The translations under genes were made by a program, and so were the position numbers. Below the pieces are notes generated by a model. It did no database searches. It was given only the letters and a program-made list of their open reading frames with translations, and was not told where the DNA came from. Positions 29,135 to 32,116 of a DNA stretch of 32,116 nt are shown here, in pieces. The stretch's first letter is position 1, and the number at the start of each line of letters is the position of its first letter. The DNA is from Paramacrobiotus richtersi. Its lineage: Eukaryota > Tardigrada > Eutardigrada > Parachela > Macrobiotidae. The stretch lies in the NCBI GenBank assembly GCA_034698045.1, contig JAQGAU010000277.1, positions 1 to 32,116 on the forward strand. Direction: 5' to 3'.

Positions 29135-29370
29135 CCGGTCTGAAAGCCATTAAGCGCAAAGTTGTCCGGGAACCCGAGCAAGGCCAGAAAGGACGAGTTG
29201 CCCAAGGCCAGGGAGTACAAATTCAAGTGTCTCGGCTTGACGCGCCAGGAAACAACGTTTTTTCAGACGAAACAGAACCCGAAAGAGGACCGGGAGCATT
29301 GCAAGCGGGTTCACGGGATTGGACCATTTTCTTCGACATACTTGCTGTAACTTGCATGAAATGATGCTGC
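29135..29370 (+). CDS. possible terminal exon, phase uncertain
   Basis: Two plus frames are open. One ends TAA at 29348-29350 with a Lys-rich text (KARKDELPKAREYKFKCLG). The other runs about 20 bases further, to a TGA near 29363, with a Gln/Gly/Val-rich text starting KRKVVREPEQGQKGR. The second follows MKPVK of the preceding exon more naturally, but no acceptor was found that fixes the phase. Confidence 0.3.
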
Positions 29371-29867
29371 GCAACTACCCTATGCATGAAATACAGTACG
29401 TTGCGGGCAGACAGATGTTGCGCGGTAACATTCGCCGCTAATTAAAAGTGGTTGTATTATACAACTATGTGCTGTGCTTGTACTAGTTGTAACAATAAGA
29501 TCAACAGCGACTTTTCTGCTCTTTCCTTTTAGTTTAGTTAACCCGCTGACATCTAAGGGTAATAAAAGCCGATACGTATACCAAGCTGTTTAGCGAATGT
29601 CTTCAGTATAACAAAATATTTATAGTCACCAACCGCTACTCCAATGACGCCATCAGTCGTTCACACCGTGACCCGACCCGTCAGCTTTACCAACGGACAG
29701 CCATCCTACCAAACCACTAATATCCAGTCAACATTTTGAGGCGTTTTACCATCACAAACGACCTCTGCCGGAATAACATCATGACGCCGCCGAATCCGCA
29801 TAAGCACTTACTGTATGCGGTGCGACAACACATGCCAGTGAGGTACATGTACATAAGTTGTGAGCCA

Positions 29868-30187
29868 CGTACATTTGTTTATACCATTTGTAAAACAATG
29901 CAGCCTAGCCAGAAAGTTTGCACACATGTACTTCCTGCCAGTGCTTAAACGGGTACGGTGATTCAGAACTCCAGTGCGCAAATTTTGGCGCTGAACTCGA
30001 TAACAACAAATCGTGCAATGCCGTGGTGAATCCGGTGCCTATTTCCAGAAGGCGCAAGAAAGTCGACACCCAAAGGTGTGCATTGAAAAACTGTTCACAC
30101 TGCGGCGTACCTAAACCGTAATTCAAACCGTCCTGCTCCCGCAACAATTCTGATGACTCTAACCAATCCTCTGCGGTGTCACGGATG
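29868..30187 (+). repeat. R2c: best-preserved copy of the cysteine-motif repeat
   Basis: A plus-strand frame of about 67 codons (29918-30121) carries CTSCQ, then QCANFGAELDNNKSC, a basic Arg/Lys patch and CALKNCSHCGVPKP before the stop. Paired cysteines (C-x2-C near the start and C-x2-C-G at the end) suggest a zinc-ribbon-like fold, with one Cys of a middle pair replaced by Phe. R2a and R2b are aligned relatives. This copy is uninterrupted at the position where R2a carries the foldback element. Repeat origin (transposon protein or duplicated gene) is unknown. Confidence 0.7.
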
Positions 30188-30670
30188 CTTATAAAAACTG
30201 TGCTTTAATAACGCTACACTAGTCTGTATAGTGTAACGAGGCTAGTTCCATATATACTAGCAGTGACACAACAAAATCAATCCTGGCCGCAGGGCAAGTC
30301 ATCGGACAAGATTAGCACGATGCAAACGCGATGGTTACATGCATGGTGAATGTACGTATACCATGACAACGGAATGATCTGTTCCACTCTGGCCTGTCGT
30401 TTTGAAAACTGCAGCTGGATTCTTCAGTTTATCCCAAGCCACAGTTGTGTGGAAACAGTCCGTCGATGACGATCCAAGACAATAACTACAGGAAAGATGA
30501 ATTTTCCGATAAGCTGGCAAAATAGTGTTCTCTATGTAGAGGGTTCCAGAAACAGAGTTAATCATTCGGCAGCTCACAACAGTCGCAAAAATGTCATCGT
30601 GCCGGAAAGTTACAGGAAGCTGCCGAGGAAAAACTGGCCCGGACAAGATATGCTGAAGATGTGAATTTCC

Positions 30671-31146
30671 TGGCGTGGTGCGACGTCGATGTACGTCGTC
30701 CCTACCAACATGAAAGTTGATTCTGATGCCTTCATCAAATTAATTTTGAAGCCCATGCTCAATAAAGATCTACCGCGCTTGTACGGAGGGGACGCGAAGA
30801 AAATTATCTTCCACATGGACTAAGCTCCTTTCCACACCGCCAAAAAGACTGTTCAGTGGCTCGAATCGAACAAAGTGAAATTTATTCAGAAAGAAGAATG
30901 GTTGGCTAATTCTCCGGACTGTGCACCGATGGATTATGCGGTCAATTCAATTTTTAAACGAATTCTGAAACTGAGCGTCGCTACGGATCAGAAGCAACTG
31001 GCACGTGTTGCTCGCCGCAAGTGGAAGACTTTCCAATTATTAGCCTTCGAAGCGCTTTAAGATCCTGGAAGTCTCGAGTTCAGTGTATGGTTAGAGCAAA
31101 GGGCTATCAGTATGAACATATTTGGAAAGGACATCGTGCTCCGTGA
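30671..31146 (+). pseudogene. mariner/Tc1-superfamily transposase C-terminal half, DD37D (maT-like), dead
   Basis: One plus frame covers the catalytic half. It includes NMKVDSDAFIKLILKPML, then IIFHMD with the second catalytic Asp, a TAA directly after that Asp, APFHTAKKTVQWL, and NSPDCAPMDYAVNSIFK with the third Asp. There are 37 residues between the two Asp, the spacing of DD37D elements. The frame ends in TAA near 31060, but a neighbouring frame supplies the expected C-terminus (SWKSRVQCMVRAKGYQYEHI, then TGA at 31144-31146), so a frameshift lies near 31030-31060. The N-terminal DNA-binding half and terminal inverted repeats were not found. Transposases of this family cut and paste the element at TA sites; this copy cannot. 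Confidence 0.88.
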
Positions 31147-31149
31147 AAG

Positions 31150-32116
31150 TGGAAAAAAATTTTGAATGAACAGTGTCAACCAGGCTGTACAGCACGGCAC
31201 TGTACGAGACTGCTTCAAAAAAATAAATAAGCTACAGTTAGTACAGTATTAGAGTATTCTAAAAAAATAAATCAGCTCCAATCGACCTCGAAGACGCCAG
31301 AAAAATCCCGGAACGAAAGATAATAAATTTTTCGGTGCCATTTTGCGTTATACTGTGATGCCATTTTCGGTAAATAAAAATGACACTTTGCACCGAGAAA
31401 CAGGGAATGCTGCGTCAGAATTCGCCAGTTCAGGATACAGTTCCGCTTCCCGTGATAGATATGACGACAGTGCCGAAACATCCCAGAGAATAAGAAGGCG
31501 GTTGCTCTAATAACCTGACAGACCTGTTATCTTTGGAATTCTCTTCCTGGTCTCCTTGAGTTTTCTTGGAGCTGATTTTTTTAAACAGATTAACCCCCTG
31601 ATATAAAAACATACATACTTCGAAATTTCTCTGAATCTTTTAAATGCGTACTGACGCATGGTAAGAGATTTTTTACGCGATACAAATAAAATAAACTTAA
31701 TCTATTCTGTATTACCTGCGAATACTAACCAGCACAACAGATACCCGACATTCTGGTAACAACAAATCTGGTTCTCATCCGAAGGTCGACCGCCTTCACT
31801 AAATATTCTAACGATGAAAGCCGTCTTCCTAGGTTTTTATAATATTACTAAAACACTTATCCGTTATCCAGCCGAATACCCTGATTCTAATGCTGCACTT
31901 CTCTACAATTTAAAGCGTTAACATATGTCGGCATATGTTCGGAAAATTTTTTGAATGTGACACTTGCGGTCCGAAACTCCAGATTATAATATTCTTAACG
32001 AATAAAGCGACAAGTGGGAGATCAGAACCTGTTTTTAACTGCAAAATTATATGACTGAAGAAGAACTGGGTTCTCTTACCTCTCTGCGGTGAGACGTGTT
32101 GCGCTCCGCATCAAAA
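31150..32116. other. no recognised gene
   Basis: AT-rich sequence with two A-runs followed by AATAAAT (31218-31230 and 31261-31272). The short minus-strand frames at 31272-31612 have no motifs. Confidence 0.5.

Noticed and set aside
30195-30245. Imperfect palindrome around TACACTA...TAGTGTA as a mariner terminal repeat
   Set aside because: Too short, not matched at the 3' side of the transposase remnant and not flanked by TA in a convincing way.
1-32116. tRNA, rRNA, CRISPR array, bacterial operon or ribosome binding sites
   Set aside because: Scanned by eye for B-box-like GGTTCGA motifs, direct repeat-spacer patterns and tightly packed same-strand genes; none found. The sequence behaves as eukaryotic nuclear DNA.

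Overview
Composition and signals point to a nuclear segment of an invertebrate metazoan. GC is moderate, CpG is not obviously depleted, putative exons end in GT donors (GTAAGT, GTATGT, GTAACT), and relics of several animal transposon superfamilies are present. I could not identify the species. No rRNA, tRNA or CRISPR array was recognised. Most of the window is non-coding or decayed; long intact reading frames are rare, and most reading-frame evidence is exon-sized or broken.

Layout. 1-5000: little coding signal, one zinc-knuckle retroelement fragment (R1, about 2519-3240) and one TATA-type promoter candidate (about 4127). 5008-5706: an unusual array of the hexamer GTATTC/GAATAC at about 10.5-bp spacing, in four blocks of alternating strand, abutting a small membrane-protein frame. 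6100-8640: possible lectin-like fragment, exon candidates and a possible BEL/Pao integrase relic. 9850-10970: a broken Ty3/gypsy pol on the minus strand. 11800-14470: two decayed or multi-exon genes of unknown function with single in-frame stops. 16285-19115: a nested transposon stack. A ~320-bp cysteine-motif repeat (R2) carries a hAT-like foldback element with an 8-bp target duplication, and a Harbinger-like MITE with a TTA duplication sits in one arm of that element. 19690-19955: degenerate minisatellite. 20442-20650: a first-exon and TATA-box candidate on the minus strand. 22207-22586: two copies of a ~180-bp terminal-inverted-repeat element in opposite orientation. 23377-23962: second R1 copy. 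24500-25430: exon candidates. 26640-28091: a minus-strand cluster whose best member is an archaeo-eukaryotic primase (PrimPol-like) gene retaining all three catalytic motifs but split by a frameshift. 28464-29080: exons of an unrecognised plus-strand gene. 29868-30187: third R2 copy. 30671-31146: a dead DD37D (maT-type) mariner transposase.

The genes do not form a recognisable pathway. The dominant story is repeated insertion and decay of mobile DNA, with the primase-like gene and the helically phased hexamer array as the least conventional items.
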